The notes under the pieces are model-generated. The model searched no databases. It was not told where the DNA came from and worked only from the letters and a program-made list of their open reading frames with translations. The position numbers were made by a program, and so were the translations under genes. A stretch of 56,342 nt of DNA from an uncultured euryarchaeote (GTDB taxonomy: Archaea > Thermoplasmatota > Poseidoniia > Poseidoniales > Poseidoniaceae): assembly GCA_937892945.1 (NCBI GenBank), contig CALBIL010000026.1, forward strand, positions 1 to 56,342, written 5' to 3'. Position 1 is the stretch's first letter. Each line of letters opens with the position of its first letter. Positions 48,318 through 56,309 of the stretch are shown here, piece after piece.

Positions 48318-49102
48318 TGGTCGAACTCGTTCCTACATTACTTCGTCAAGAACTCGCACGTCTCGCAGAATCCGATGCTCGCCTCGACGGTCGAGGACAA
48401 TGGGATGGCCGTGAAGTCGATCTGCAAATCAATTGTCTCTACAATGCAGAAGGTTCTGCAAAAGTCGTGATGGGTAAAACAATCGTTTACGCTGGTGTCA
48501 AGTTTGAATTGCGTACACCTTGGCCTGATCGCCCAGCACAAGGTTCACTCATGTGCAGTGCTGAATTGCGCCCTGTAGCTCACCGGAAGTATGAGCCAGG
48601 ACCACCATCTCCAGAATCGATCGAACTTGGTCGAGTCGTTGACCGTGGAATTCGTGAATCCGGTTGTATCGACATGGAAAGTTTGTGTATTGTTCCCGGC
48701 GAGAAAGTTTGGGGTGTCATGATTGACATCCATGTTCTCTCCGATGGCGGTAATATCTTCGATGCATGCGGTCTTGCAGCTATTGCTGCTTTGCGAACTG
48801 CAATCGTTCCTGCTGAACGCTTTGACGTTGGCGAAGATTACACACTAAAGGTGAAGGGCGCTCCTATTATGGCATCATTCACTCGTGTCGGTGGACGCTA
48901 TGTCTATGACCCTTCAGAAGAGGAAGAACTTGGTGGCGATGAACGTATTCACATCACTCTCGGAGACGATGGCCACCTTCATTCTCTACAAAAGGGGTTA
49001 AGAGGTGTGTTCACGCCGGCCGAATTTGCAGAGATATTTGGTGTGGCACATCTGCGATGTGCTGAACTCCGAAAACTCGTAGCACTCCAGGAGGGGAACT
49101 GA
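48317..49102 (+). CDS. rrp42: exosome subunit Rrp42
   Basis: Catalytically inactive RNase PH-fold partner of Rrp41 that completes the exosome ring and helps bind RNA. The 261-aa protein has DARLDGRGQWDGREVDLQIN and KVVMGKTIVYAGVKFELRTP. The characteristic AELRPVAHRKYEPGPPSPES and MIDIHVLSDGGNIFDACGLA follow. It lacks the acidic active-site cluster of Rrp41, as expected. GGAGGTGA lies 6 nt upstream and the start overlaps the rrp41 stop by one base (TGATG). Confidence 0.96.
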   Translation: MVELVPTLLRQELARLAESDARLDGRGQWDGREVDLQINCLYNAEGSAKVVMGKTIVYAGVKFELRTPWPDRPAQGSLMCSAELRPVAHRKYEPGPPSPESIELGRVVDRGIRESGCIDMESLCIVPGEKVWGVMIDIHVLSDGGNIFDACGLAAIAALRTAIVPAERFDVGEDYTLKVKGAPIMASFTRVGGRYVYDPSEEEELGGDERIHITLGDDGHLHSLQKGLRGVFTPAEFAEIFGVAHLRCAELRKLVALQEGN

Positions 49103-49462
49103 TTGGCAAAACGAACTCAAAAAGCAGGCGCAACAGCACGATTTGGAGCTCGGTACGGTGTTTCCGTCCGACGTAACGCAGGTGCTGCACTCGCTAAGAA
49201 GACAGCAAAGTACACCTGCCCAGTATGTCAATACCGCAAAGTCGGCCGACTCTCTGTCGGAATCTGGGCATGCGGAAAGTGCGAACACACCTTTGCCGGT
49301 GGCGCATGGGAACCATTTACTCGGGCATCCGATACCAACAGCCGTATTCTTCGACGTTCAGTCGAAGGTGCTACCACTGCTGATATGGCCTTCATCGCAC
49401 AACAAGCAGCGCTCGACTATGAGCGTGCTCTTGCTGCTGGCGAGATTACTGAAGAAGAGTGA
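49103..49462 (+). CDS. rpl37ae: large-subunit ribosomal protein L37Ae (eL43)
   Basis: Zinc-ribbon protein of the large ribosomal subunit. The 119-aa product starts with TTG directly behind the rrp42 stop, supported by GGAGGGG 6 nt upstream. It has the family opening AKRTQKAGATARFGARYG and two zinc CxxC pairs (CPVC and CGKC) around VGRLSVGIWACGKCEHTFAG. GGAWEP and an acidic C-terminal extension of about 35 residues follow, longer than in many archaea. Its place after Rrp42 is the conserved archaeal order. Confidence 0.95.
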   Translation: MAKRTQKAGATARFGARYGVSVRRNAGAALAKKTAKYTCPVCQYRKVGRLSVGIWACGKCEHTFAGGAWEPFTRASDTNSRILRRSVEGATTADMAFIAQQAALDYERALAAGEITEEE

Positions 49463-49485
49463 ATACACTCCGAGGAGTGTTTTAC

Positions 49486-49746
49486 ATGGCAACCTCTTGG
49501 TCGCTTACACTTTCAGTCCAATCACAATCGTTTGCTGACACGAAGGCTCTTGCTGACGCTCTTACGACCGATGAATCAGTTCTTTGGTCATCCGATGAAA
49601 AGAGTTTTTCATTTCAACTACATGAAGATAAATCGAAGGATTTGAGGGCGATGTTGAATACTCGAATGCGAGGGATCATAGCCGTCGACTCACTCCTATC
49701 TTTGCTTGTTGATGAGTCCGAGGGTTCATCAACCAAAACCCAGTGA
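49486..49746 (+). CDS. Pcc1-like small protein (putative KEOPS subunit)
   Basis: An 86-aa protein whose size, predicted strand-helix-strand-strand-helix order and position suggest the KEOPS dimerisation subunit Pcc1. KEOPS makes the t6A modification of tRNA. The sequences SWSLTLSVQSQSFADTKALA and LRAMLNTRMRGIIAVDSLLS fit that fold. Similarity is weak by eye and no absolutely diagnostic residue exists for this family. The ATG was chosen because CGAGGAGTG precedes it at good spacing. The gene sits between L37Ae and prefoldin beta, where Pcc1 occurs in other archaea. Confidence 0.6.
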   Translation: MATSWSLTLSVQSQSFADTKALADALTTDESVLWSSDEKSFSFQLHEDKSKDLRAMLNTRMRGIIAVDSLLSLLVDESEGSSTKTQ

Positions 49747-49763
49747 GAAGAACAGGTGAGAGT

Positions 49764-50084
49764 ATGGACAATATTGAACAACTCCAAGTGGTCGTTAAAG
49801 AAGTACAAGCAGCACGTCAACAACTCGCCAATCTCCGAGCACAAGTACTTGAATTAGAAACAACAGTAGAATCAGTAAAAAATCAACCTGAAGATCTTGC
49901 TTTACATCAACAAATGGGTGGCGTGATGGTTGAAGTCTATGACCGCCCAGCATTACTCAAGGATTTAGAAGACACTCTTGTCTCTTTGAAAGAACATCTG
50001 GAGCGTTTTACTGACCGTGAAGCTGAACTGTTATCAACATACAATCAATTGAAACAAATGCTTTCGGGGACTGAAAACATATGA
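49764..50084 (+). CDS. pfdB: prefoldin subunit beta
   Basis: Subunit of the jellyfish-shaped archaeal chaperone that hands unfolded proteins to the thermosome. The 106-aa protein has two long coiled-coil helices (QLQVVVKEVQAARQQLANLR and KDLEDTLVSLKEHLERFTDR) flanking a short beta hairpin (ALHQQMGGVMVEVYDRPALL). This is the prefoldin-beta plan. AGGTGAGAGT precedes the ATG. The stop overlaps the following DHH gene by 4 nt. Confidence 0.9.
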   Translation: MDNIEQLQVVVKEVQAARQQLANLRAQVLELETTVESVKNQPEDLALHQQMGGVMVEVYDRPALLKDLEDTLVSLKEHLERFTDREAELLSTYNQLKQMLSGTENI

Positions 50085-51082
50085 TTTCTCCAGAACACTC
50101 TGCAGATATTGAGTCATTCCATTCTTGGCTCACCGATGCTTGCTCGCGAGGAGCCGTTCCGATTATTACCGGGAAAAACGGTGATATGGATACAATTGGT
50201 TCTGCAGTTGCGCTCTCCTCTGCTCATCCGAACTTGATGGCTTGTGGATTGCATTTAGGTCGTACTGCTAAACGAATGGTCGAATCACTTCAAGCACCTT
50301 TCAGGAAATTATCAGATCAGCAAACAGTTTGGCCTCCGGTCCTTGGTGGGGTTATTGTTGTCGACGCAGCAGCACCTGGGCAAGTTGGAATCACTCTCCC
50401 AGCAGGGGTTCCTGTTTGCGTTCTTGACCACCACGCTACTTGCGATTGGCAATTGGGCGAGAAAGACCTGCTTTTACAATGGGATGTCCGAGCTACGACT
50501 CAAATTGTTGATTCATATCTCACCAAGCATTCTCCTCAATCCCGTTCCCTTGTTGTACGCAAGATGCTTTTAGCTGGTCTTTTAACTGATACTGGTAGGT
50601 TTCGACATGCTGACAAAGGGGCATTCCAAACTGCTGTTGATTTGCTAACGGGGGAGGACCTGGATTACGCTGCTTTTGTCGAGTATATCGAAACAGATAC
50701 AACAACTCCAAGTGAACGAGGTAGCCTTTTGCGAGGCTTGGAAAGAGCCAAGTCCATTGATTCGGGCGCTTGGAATGTTGTTCACACCTCTTCCGGAACG
50801 CTCGAAGGCCGGTTGGCTAGCCTTCTGATTGGTACTGGGGCAGAGATTGCTCTTGTCAGTCGTTTCCGTGATGGAGAAACTCGTCTCACAGCACGTGCTT
50901 CACGTCACACAACGATGAAAGGAATCCATCTCGGTGAACTTATGTCAAGCGTGGCGGAACAGATTGGTGGTGAAGGCGGCGGCCATGATGGTGCTGCAGG
51001 TTGGAGTGGCAAAACCGATCGAATTGCTGCGGAATCATCCTTTATCACCCAAGTGGCTTTGATTAAAAGGAAGGATAGTTGA
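50081..51082 (+). CDS. DHH-family phosphoesterase
   Basis: Manganese-dependent phosphoesterase of the DHH/DHHA1 class (RecJ, nanoRNase and archaeal relatives). The 333-aa product has motif I GKNGDMDTIGSAVAL and motif II VVDAAAPG. The DHH motif VLDHHATCDW and motif IV LLTDTGRFRH follow. A C-terminal DHHA1 domain ends in GGEGGGHDGAAGW. All metal ligands are visible. Genes of this class commonly sit beside exosome and prefoldin genes in archaea, consistent with RNA or oligonucleotide turnover. The substrate is not determined. Confidence 0.9.
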   Translation: MISPEHSADIESFHSWLTDACSRGAVPIITGKNGDMDTIGSAVALSSAHPNLMACGLHLGRTAKRMVESLQAPFRKLSDQQTVWPPVLGGVIVVDAAAPGQVGITLPAGVPVCVLDHHATCDWQLGEKDLLLQWDVRATTQIVDSYLTKHSPQSRSLVVRKMLLAGLLTDTGRFRHADKGAFQTAVDLLTGEDLDYAAFVEYIETDTTTPSERGSLLRGLERAKSIDSGAWNVVHTSSGTLEGRLASLLIGTGAEIALVSRFRDGETRLTARASRHTTMKGIHLGELMSSVAEQIGGEGGGHDGAAGWSGKTDRIAAESSFITQVALIKRKDS

Positions 51083-52146
51083 TGTCGGAAATAGAATTGC
51101 CAAGTGCTCCCGGTTACTTCATCTCACGTTGGCGAGAGCAAGGTCCTGTCGATATGGCTACGTTGACTGCGTGGCGTGAAGAGATGAACTGGAATACTTG
51201 GTTGCCTCTTGCAGAAGCAGCTCTCTTTCTTGATGCTGCTGAATTGCTTGCACTTCTTGAAACAGTTCTTTCACCCGCAGAACAAGCAACACTTTCACTC
51301 GTACGTCGTCGAATGCTCGGTGACACTCGTCTTCAACAAGTCATTGAGGATGCATTGGATATTGCTCGACATCCCGAGACCCGAGATCTAGCACTGGAAG
51401 GCCGTCTCCGTATGGAACTCGGATTGGTCAAATATGAAAACGGTGAGATTGAAGGCGCAAAGGAGGATTTGACATGGGCCGAAACTCGTTTGAAATCAGT
51501 CGCTCTTGCAAGCAGAGACCATGACCTTGCGCTGATTAACAAAGCTGCATTACATACTGCATGTGGCGAGGCTATCATGGCGTTGACAGTCTACTCAGAG
51601 ATTCCACGAAACGGAAATCATGCGAATGAAACTATTGCACTTTCACGTCTGGGTGCCAGTCGTATATGTGCTTCGATCGGACATGACTTTGATGCAGTCC
51701 GGCATGCTTGGAATGCACATACGCATGCATTGTTAGCAAGTCAAATTGGCATGGCTATTGAAGGAGGAGCATTATTTTTGGACTTTTCAAGTGAAGCCAT
51801 TGATGATACGGCAGAGAGAATGCACGTTCAAGTTGAACATGCGAAACCAAGAGAAGCAGGCGAAGAGGCTCGGGTACTCAAGGTTCATTCCGAAGATATC
51901 AGTGATGTCTTTGAATGGTGTTTTGCTCATCTTCCCGAAAGTCATGCAGGAAGTGACCGTCCCGATTTGAGAGCAATGGTCAGTTTGGCACATCGTTTTG
52001 ATAAAATCTCTCATTTTGAATCATTGCTGAAGAATCCAGACGGTGTAGAAGACCCAATTCTTGTCGCTGTTGTTCAAAACTGCATTGACGATACTGAATT
52101 AAAGTCTCTTTGGAATGTGCGTCTTGCCACACTCACGATGGTTTGA
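51082..52146 (+). CDS. helical-repeat (TPR-like) protein, unknown
   Basis: A 354-aa, mostly alpha-helical, Ala/Leu/Glu-rich protein. Paired-helix stretches such as LRMELGLVKYENGEIEGAKEDL and AETRLKSVALASRDHDLALI resemble tetratricopeptide repeats, so it is likely a protein-binding scaffold. No enzyme motif seen. The ATG overlaps the DHH stop by one base (TGATG) and AAGGAAGGAT precedes it. It is therefore the last gene of the proteasome-exosome operon. Its 3' end overlaps the convergent NUDIX gene by 14 nt. Confidence 0.6.
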   Translation: MSEIELPSAPGYFISRWREQGPVDMATLTAWREEMNWNTWLPLAEAALFLDAAELLALLETVLSPAEQATLSLVRRRMLGDTRLQQVIEDALDIARHPETRDLALEGRLRMELGLVKYENGEIEGAKEDLTWAETRLKSVALASRDHDLALINKAALHTACGEAIMALTVYSEIPRNGNHANETIALSRLGASRICASIGHDFDAVRHAWNAHTHALLASQIGMAIEGGALFLDFSSEAIDDTAERMHVQVEHAKPREAGEEARVLKVHSEDISDVFEWCFAHLPESHAGSDRPDLRAMVSLAHRFDKISHFESLLKNPDGVEDPILVAVVQNCIDDTELKSLWNVRLATLTMV

Positions 52147-52549
52147 ATTCTTTTTTTGAGCACCATTCAGTCAAATCCGTGAATTCTTCTCGGGTCCACT
52201 CTTTGAGAGGAGGGATTTGGTTCCACCATTGAACCAAACGAACCTTGTCATCAGCAACATTCCAGTGTTCCAGTTCGGTTGCATCGACTACAATATGAGC
52301 AACCCAACCTTCAGGATAGTATGTCATATTCCATTTTTCTACAGTCCCTACAAGACCCGTTTCTTCTTTTAATTCACGGAGTAAGGCTTCTTTGGGAGTT
52401 TCTCCTTCCTCGAGATGTCCACCTGGTATTTCCCAACCACGTACTGGATGTTCCACGAAAAGAACACTCCCTCCATGGCCAATCATTTGGTTCTCTTGTT
52501 CTCTGGTGGTGACCCACGCTAAAACAAAAACAGGTTGTTTGTTCGACAT
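52133..52549 (-). CDS. NUDIX hydrolase
   Basis: Pyrophosphohydrolase for nucleoside-diphosphate derivatives, such as damaged dNTPs or nucleotide sugars. The 138-aa protein carries a complete NUDIX box, GHLEEGETPKEALLRELKEE followed by TGL, with all Glu metal ligands. It begins MSNKQPVFVLAWVTTREQEN. An upstream in-frame start adds 18 residues that belong to the end of the neighbouring gene. It lies 11 nt behind the TPR gene on the same strand, so it is probably the last gene of the UbiD-TPR-NUDIX run. Confidence 0.9.
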   Translation of the reverse strand: MSNKQPVFVLAWVTTREQENQMIGHGGSVLFVEHPVRGWEIPGGHLEEGETPKEALLRELKEETGLVGTVEKWNMTYYPEGWVAHIVVDATELEHWNVADDKVRLVQWWNQIPPLKEWTREEFTDLTEWCSKKEFKPS

Positions 52550-52560
52550 TATGTTCGACC

Positions 52561-53589
52561 TCAGAAAGCCTTCTTGGCTTTTGCTACCCACTCTTCGGCC
52601 CATTCTTCGCCTTGAGAAACAAGACGCCGTGCTAAGAAAAAGGCTTCTGATGCATCTCCGGCTTCCATTAACGATTGCAAACGCACCAGGTCCGGATGGA
52701 TGGACGGGGTTTCATCTTCAATCTGAATTGAAACTTCGGGAATTTCTTCTACTGATGAAATTCTCTGGGAGAGTTGGACCATATGTTCTAAGAATTGAGA
52801 ACGCTTTTCGATACTTGGTGCAGTCCAAGGTTTTTCTTTCTCACCCATGAGGCGGCCAGTGATTCTTTCCAAAAATGCGTCACGTGTCGTTTGATGGGGT
52901 TGCAATTGTTGAACGTGGTCATAACATGACCACGCTTCATCCATTTCTTCACGGCGTTCATAGAGTCGACCTAATTCCATCCAAAGTTCATGATTATTTG
53001 GGCGGTGAGCGAGCAGATGGCGTGCGAGTTCGATGAAGAGGTTTTCATATCCTCCAGACCGTATTCTCTCTAATCGACGGCCATAAACGATGTTTGCACG
53101 TTGATCGCTAAAATCAAGACGGCGACATCGTGCTGCAAAGTCTTCAAGTTCATTCCCGATCGAATTCTCTTCCAAGGTTGACCACCAAGTATCGGGGTCG
53201 AGAGGATCTCGACTGAAGGCGGCTTCGAGCAATTCAAGTCCAACTAAAAGAAAATTGACATCTTTCAATTGTTCAACTTGTTCAGCATCACGGCCGAGAA
53301 TAATAAACACATCTTCGAGCACAGCACAAAGACCTTGACCGTCCTGTACGACCACTTTAATATCGGCTAAACAGCGCCAATTTCGTTCATCGGTGAAATC
53401 ATGGAGTAATGCTTGACGAGCGTTTTGTTCAGCCCACGCCATATTGTCATCAAATCGGTCGGGGTCCCTTGATGCAAGTCGAGCAAATTTTTGTGCCTGA
53501 GTTCGATATCGATTGCCTAAGTTGCGACGAGGATGTTGCAAAAGGTCTGCATTTCCCCCAATCATGTTTCGCACACCTTCTCTCTGCAT
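52561..53589 (-). CDS. TPR-repeat protein, unknown
   Basis: A 342-aa helical protein with recognisable tetratricopeptide-type units, for example NNHELWMELGRLYERREEMD with EAWSCYDHVQQLQPH following, and NARQALLHDFTDERNWRCLA. Probably a protein-interaction scaffold; no catalytic motif. An in-frame ATG at 53565 with AAGGTGTG upstream is an alternative start. It lies between ubiD (21 nt) and the NUDIX gene (11 nt), so it is co-transcribed with them in all likelihood. Confidence 0.7.
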   Translation of the reverse strand: MQREGVRNMIGGNADLLQHPRRNLGNRYRTQAQKFARLASRDPDRFDDNMAWAEQNARQALLHDFTDERNWRCLADIKVVVQDGQGLCAVLEDVFIILGRDAEQVEQLKDVNFLLVGLELLEAAFSRDPLDPDTWWSTLEENSIGNELEDFAARCRRLDFSDQRANIVYGRRLERIRSGGYENLFIELARHLLAHRPNNHELWMELGRLYERREEMDEAWSCYDHVQQLQPHQTTRDAFLERITGRLMGEKEKPWTAPSIEKRSQFLEHMVQLSQRISSVEEIPEVSIQIEDETPSIHPDLVRLQSLMEAGDASEAFFLARRLVSQGEEWAEEWVAKAKKAF

Positions 53590-53610
53590 TCAATCTCTTC
53601 GCCCATATGC

Positions 53611-54882
53611 TCACTGCACGGACCTGTATCCATCATGGTCGACACCCCATGGAAGGGTTGCGTCGAATCCAACTTTAGATGTGAGGCCATCAGCATCTCG
53701 AGAAGGGTCTAAGGAACTTCCTTTTTGGTTTGAAAGAATGATTGTGTCCTTATCTGGTTGCCATCGAGTTACCATTGCCCATTCAACACGTACAGGGTCG
53801 CCAATGTCGATGTCTTCATCGACAATGGTCACCATTTTCATACTCCTGTGTCCAGCCAATGCGGCTTGAATCGCATTGAAAGGGTCTTCTGGTTTCAATT
53901 TTTTAATTTTAATAACTGCAGCCAACCAACCACATCCACCTTCCGTCATGTGAACATCAATGCATTCACACACTTCGTTCACCGCTGCTTTAATCGTTGG
54001 TGCACGAGGAAGCCCCATCAAGGTCTTGTGTTCCGCCTCACCTGGGATGAGAGCGTGGAAAATAGGGTTGTCACGGTGGAGTACGCCGTCGATTTCAATC
54101 ACGGGTTCTTGCCGAACATCATCAACTGTTCCAGTTATGTCGACATATGGACCTTCATCATCGTCTTCATTGGTGATACGACCCCATAACACATATTCAG
54201 CATCAGCTGGGGCAAGGATGCCATTGGGCATACGAGTCAAACGAAGGGGCTTTCCGTACAATTTTTCGTGAAGTGCTGCAGCTATCGTTAATTCATCGAT
54301 GTTGTCATCAAATGACATTGCTGCGGCGAGAAGGACAACAGGGTCTGGAGCATTGACAACTGCAATTTCAACCTCTCGACCCTCTTTACGTGCGTTCATT
54401 GTCATTGTTCGCAGATGCCGTGGAACCAATCGTACAACTAAATGGCTTGGGTCACGGACAAACTGGCGGTGAAACGACATGTTTCGGATTCCATTATCTT
54501 CGGCGATGATCACACTTGCAGATGAGTAGCGCCCACGGTCTTGTGGCCAATGGTGAGGGAATGGGAGTTTTGTAATATCGACTGTCTCTTGCATATTGTC
54601 GTAACATTCGGCTTCTGATGCGTCAACAATCTCGGGTTCACTCGGATTCTTCATTGCCCAGCCTAAGGTGTCAATATATTCTTCAGGAGTGATTCCTATT
54701 GCTGCACAGAGTCGGTCGCGTGTCAAGATATTAATGGCAGCGCGATGGCCAGGACTTTCCGGAATGTCGGTGAACAACGTGAGCGCATGATTGCTTGCTC
54801 GAGAGTGTTTCCACATGCCATGAATAAGGCTGGTTGAGTTTGATTCTTCGGTGGCTGCACCGAGGTGGTCACGAAAGGCCAT
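53611..54882 (-). CDS. UbiD-family prenyl-FMN decarboxylase
   Basis: Reversible non-oxidative decarboxylase using prenylated FMN. The product (about 423 aa) follows the UbiD plan. Elements in order are the N-terminal MAFRDHLG, SVIIAEDNGIRNMSFHRQ with the catalytic Arg region, VVNAPDPVVLLAAAMSF, and LRLTRMPNGILAPADAEYVL. HALIPGEAEHKTLMGLPRAP, carrying the conserved Glu, and a C-terminal VDEDIDIGDPVRVEWAM complete the list. In archaea the main known role of a UbiD protein is decarboxylation of anhydromevalonate phosphate in isoprenoid synthesis. That is a plausible but unproven assignment here. An ATG 21 nt upstream (54903) is also possible. Confidence 0.85.
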   Translation of the reverse strand: MAFRDHLGAATEESNSTSLIHGMWKHSRASNHALTLFTDIPESPGHRAAINILTRDRLCAAIGITPEEYIDTLGWAMKNPSEPEIVDASEAECYDNMQETVDITKLPFPHHWPQDRGRYSSASVIIAEDNGIRNMSFHRQFVRDPSHLVVRLVPRHLRTMTMNARKEGREVEIAVVNAPDPVVLLAAAMSFDDNIDELTIAAALHEKLYGKPLRLTRMPNGILAPADAEYVLWGRITNEDDDEGPYVDITGTVDDVRQEPVIEIDGVLHRDNPIFHALIPGEAEHKTLMGLPRAPTIKAAVNEVCECIDVHMTEGGCGWLAAVIKIKKLKPEDPFNAIQAALAGHRSMKMVTIVDEDIDIGDPVRVEWAMVTRWQPDKDTIILSNQKGSSLDPSRDADGLTSKVGFDATLPWGVDHDGYRSVQ

Positions 54883-54950
54883 ACCTTTCCGACAAGGGTT
54901 CATCGCTTGAACCTTGTTTAGGGCCAGCGGGCGAATTCCACAAAAATCGG

Positions 54951-54960
54951 ATATAATGGT
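54951..54960 (-). promoter_or_regulatory. candidate TATA box for the ubiD run
   Basis: On the minus strand the sequence reads ACCATTATAT. It is about 50-70 nt upstream of the two candidate ubiD starts, in the 200-nt divergent gap with rps12. Placement would give a transcript start about 25 nt downstream and a short leader. Inferred from position and AT-richness only. Confidence 0.4.
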
Positions 54961-55032
54961 GTTTATTACAGGATGATTTCATCTCGCAGTCTACAGAATT
55001 GTTGAACTCTTTGACACTGGCTTTGAGGGTCG

Positions 55033-55041
55033 TTTTATATA
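55033..55041 (+). promoter_or_regulatory. TATA box of the S12-S7-EF2 operon
   Basis: TTTTATATA in an otherwise mixed-GC stretch matches the archaeal TATA consensus. It lies 42 nt before the rps12 ATG, so transcription would start around 55064-55068, leaving a short leader containing GGTGAT. This is the clearest promoter-like element in the window. Confidence 0.55.
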
Positions 55042-55082
55042 GGGGATTCAAGACGGCATAGTGCTTCAATGCGGTGATTATG

Positions 55083-55511
55083 ATGGGTAGAGGACTCTTC
55101 GCAGGTGCTAAAATGGCCAAGGACCGTCAAAAGTTTCGTTGGTCAGACCGTCGATATAAGAAGCGTATGCTCAAGCTACGAGCCAAGCATGACCCTCTTG
55201 CGGGTTCCACTCAAGCCAAAGGCATCGTCATTGAAAAAGTCGGTATCGAAGCAAAACAACCGAACTCCGGGATTCGTAAGGCAGTCAAGATATCCCTTAT
55301 CAAAAACGGAAACAAACTCACGGCTTTCGCTCCTGGCGATGGTGCAATCAACTTTATCGATGAACACGATGAAGTGATGGTTGAAGGTATCGGAGGACGC
55401 ATGGGTCGTTCATATGGAGATATTCCTGGAGTCCGGTACAAGGTCATCCAAGTCAACGGCGTTTCACTCAATGAAATGGTCCGTGGCCGAAAAGAGAAAC
55501 CAATCCGCTGA
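55083..55511 (+). CDS. rps12: small-subunit ribosomal protein S12 (uS12)
   Basis: Decoding-centre protein of the 30S subunit. The 142-aa archaeal-type protein begins [20 protein letters not shown], matching archaeal S12 N-termini. It contains the decoding loop [13 protein letters not shown] and the second loop [17 protein letters not shown]. Three in-frame starts (GTG 55074, ATG 55080, ATG 55083) are clustered. The last gives the family N-terminus and has GGTGAT 4 nt upstream. It is first in the str-type operon. Confidence 0.96.
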   Translation: MGRGLFAGAKMAKDRQKFRWSDRRYKKRMLKLRAKHDPLAGSTQAKGIVIEKVGIEAKQPNSGIRKAVKISLIKNGNKLTAFAPGDGAINFIDEHDEVMVEGIGGRMGRSYGDIPGVRYKVIQVNGVSLNEMVRGRKEKPIR

Positions 55512-55522
55512 GGTGTTTGAAT

Positions 55523-56161
55523 ATGTCAGAATCAGAAACCGTCGTCGAAGAGGAAGTAGAAGAAGTCGTTGTCGAGGAAGTCCGTCCTATTGCTGGAATC
55601 GGAACCCTTGTGTTTGGAAAGTGGGATGTCTCTGACATTACATGTAAAGATCCAGGACTTGCACCCTACATCAATCTCACAACCGTTGGCGTTCCTCATT
55701 CCGGTGGACGTCACGCAAACGCTTGGTTTGGAAAAGCTAAGTTATCAGTTGTTGAACGCTACATCAACAAACTCATGCGCTCAGGACCTTACACAGGTAA
55801 GAAACAAGGTGCAATGAAGGCATTTGAAGCAGCACTCGATAAAATCGCTGAAAAGAGCGGTGAAAACCCACTGCAAGTTTTCGTTAATGCAATTTGCAAC
55901 GGCGCTCCAATGGAAGAAATCACTCGAATTAAGTTCGGTGCTGTTTCTCAACCAAAGGCAGTCGATGCTTCACCTTCACGACGTCTCGATGTCGCACTTC
56001 GCAACCTCGCTATTGGCGCTCATCAAGGAACTCACAAGTCGAAGCGAACTTTGACCAACTGTATCATCAACGAGCTTACCAAAGCTGGTTCAGGCGATGC
56101 TACTTCTTATGCAGTTGCTAAGAAGGAAGAATTGGAACGAATTGCTTCCTCTGCCCGTTGA
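55523..56161 (+). CDS. rps7: small-subunit ribosomal protein S7 (uS7)
   Basis: 30S head protein that nucleates assembly around the 3' domain of 16S rRNA. The protein is 212 aa. After an acidic N-terminal extension rich in Glu and Val (about 20 residues), the family core follows: KPDSGG-like VPHSGGRHANAWFGKAKLSV and VERYINKLMRSGPYTGKKQG. NPLQVFVNAICNGAP, RRLDVALRNLAIGAHQG and the C-terminal AVAKKEELERIASSAR complete it. GAGGTG lies 7 nt before the ATG. It is 11 nt behind rps12. Confidence 0.96.
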   Translation: MSESETVVEEEVEEVVVEEVRPIAGIGTLVFGKWDVSDITCKDPGLAPYINLTTVGVPHSGGRHANAWFGKAKLSVVERYINKLMRSGPYTGKKQGAMKAFEAALDKIAEKSGENPLQVFVNAICNGAPMEEITRIKFGAVSQPKAVDASPSRRLDVALRNLAIGAHQGTHKSKRTLTNCIINELTKAGSGDATSYAVAKKEELERIASSAR

Positions 56162-56163
56162 AC

Positions 56164-56180
56164 GAAATACCTCGTATTTC
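56164..56180 (+). terminator. hairpin directly after rps7
   Basis: GAAATAC-CTC-GTATTTC is a perfect 7-bp stem with a 3-base loop, starting 2 nt after the rps7 stop. A short T-rich stretch (CACTTTTAC) follows, and T5 lies 30 nt further on. It may attenuate or process the message between rps7 and EF2 rather than end it. Archaeal terminators are usually T-runs, so the role is uncertain. Confidence 0.35.
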
Positions 56181-56309
56181 CTTCACACTTTTACACCATT
56201 TGCGTACGCCTTTTTCCGTCCACTGTCGCTGCAATTCGTATCTTCGTTGCGAGTGACTTAAGAACCCCTTTCCGGTCGCCAAGATTGACGAGAAGTCATA
56301 GGTGATTCC

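Noticed and set aside
54883-55082. Extra RNA gene in the ubiD-rps12 spacer
   Set aside because: The 200 nt contain two TATA-like elements but no cloverleaf, C/D or H/ACA pattern that I could recognise.
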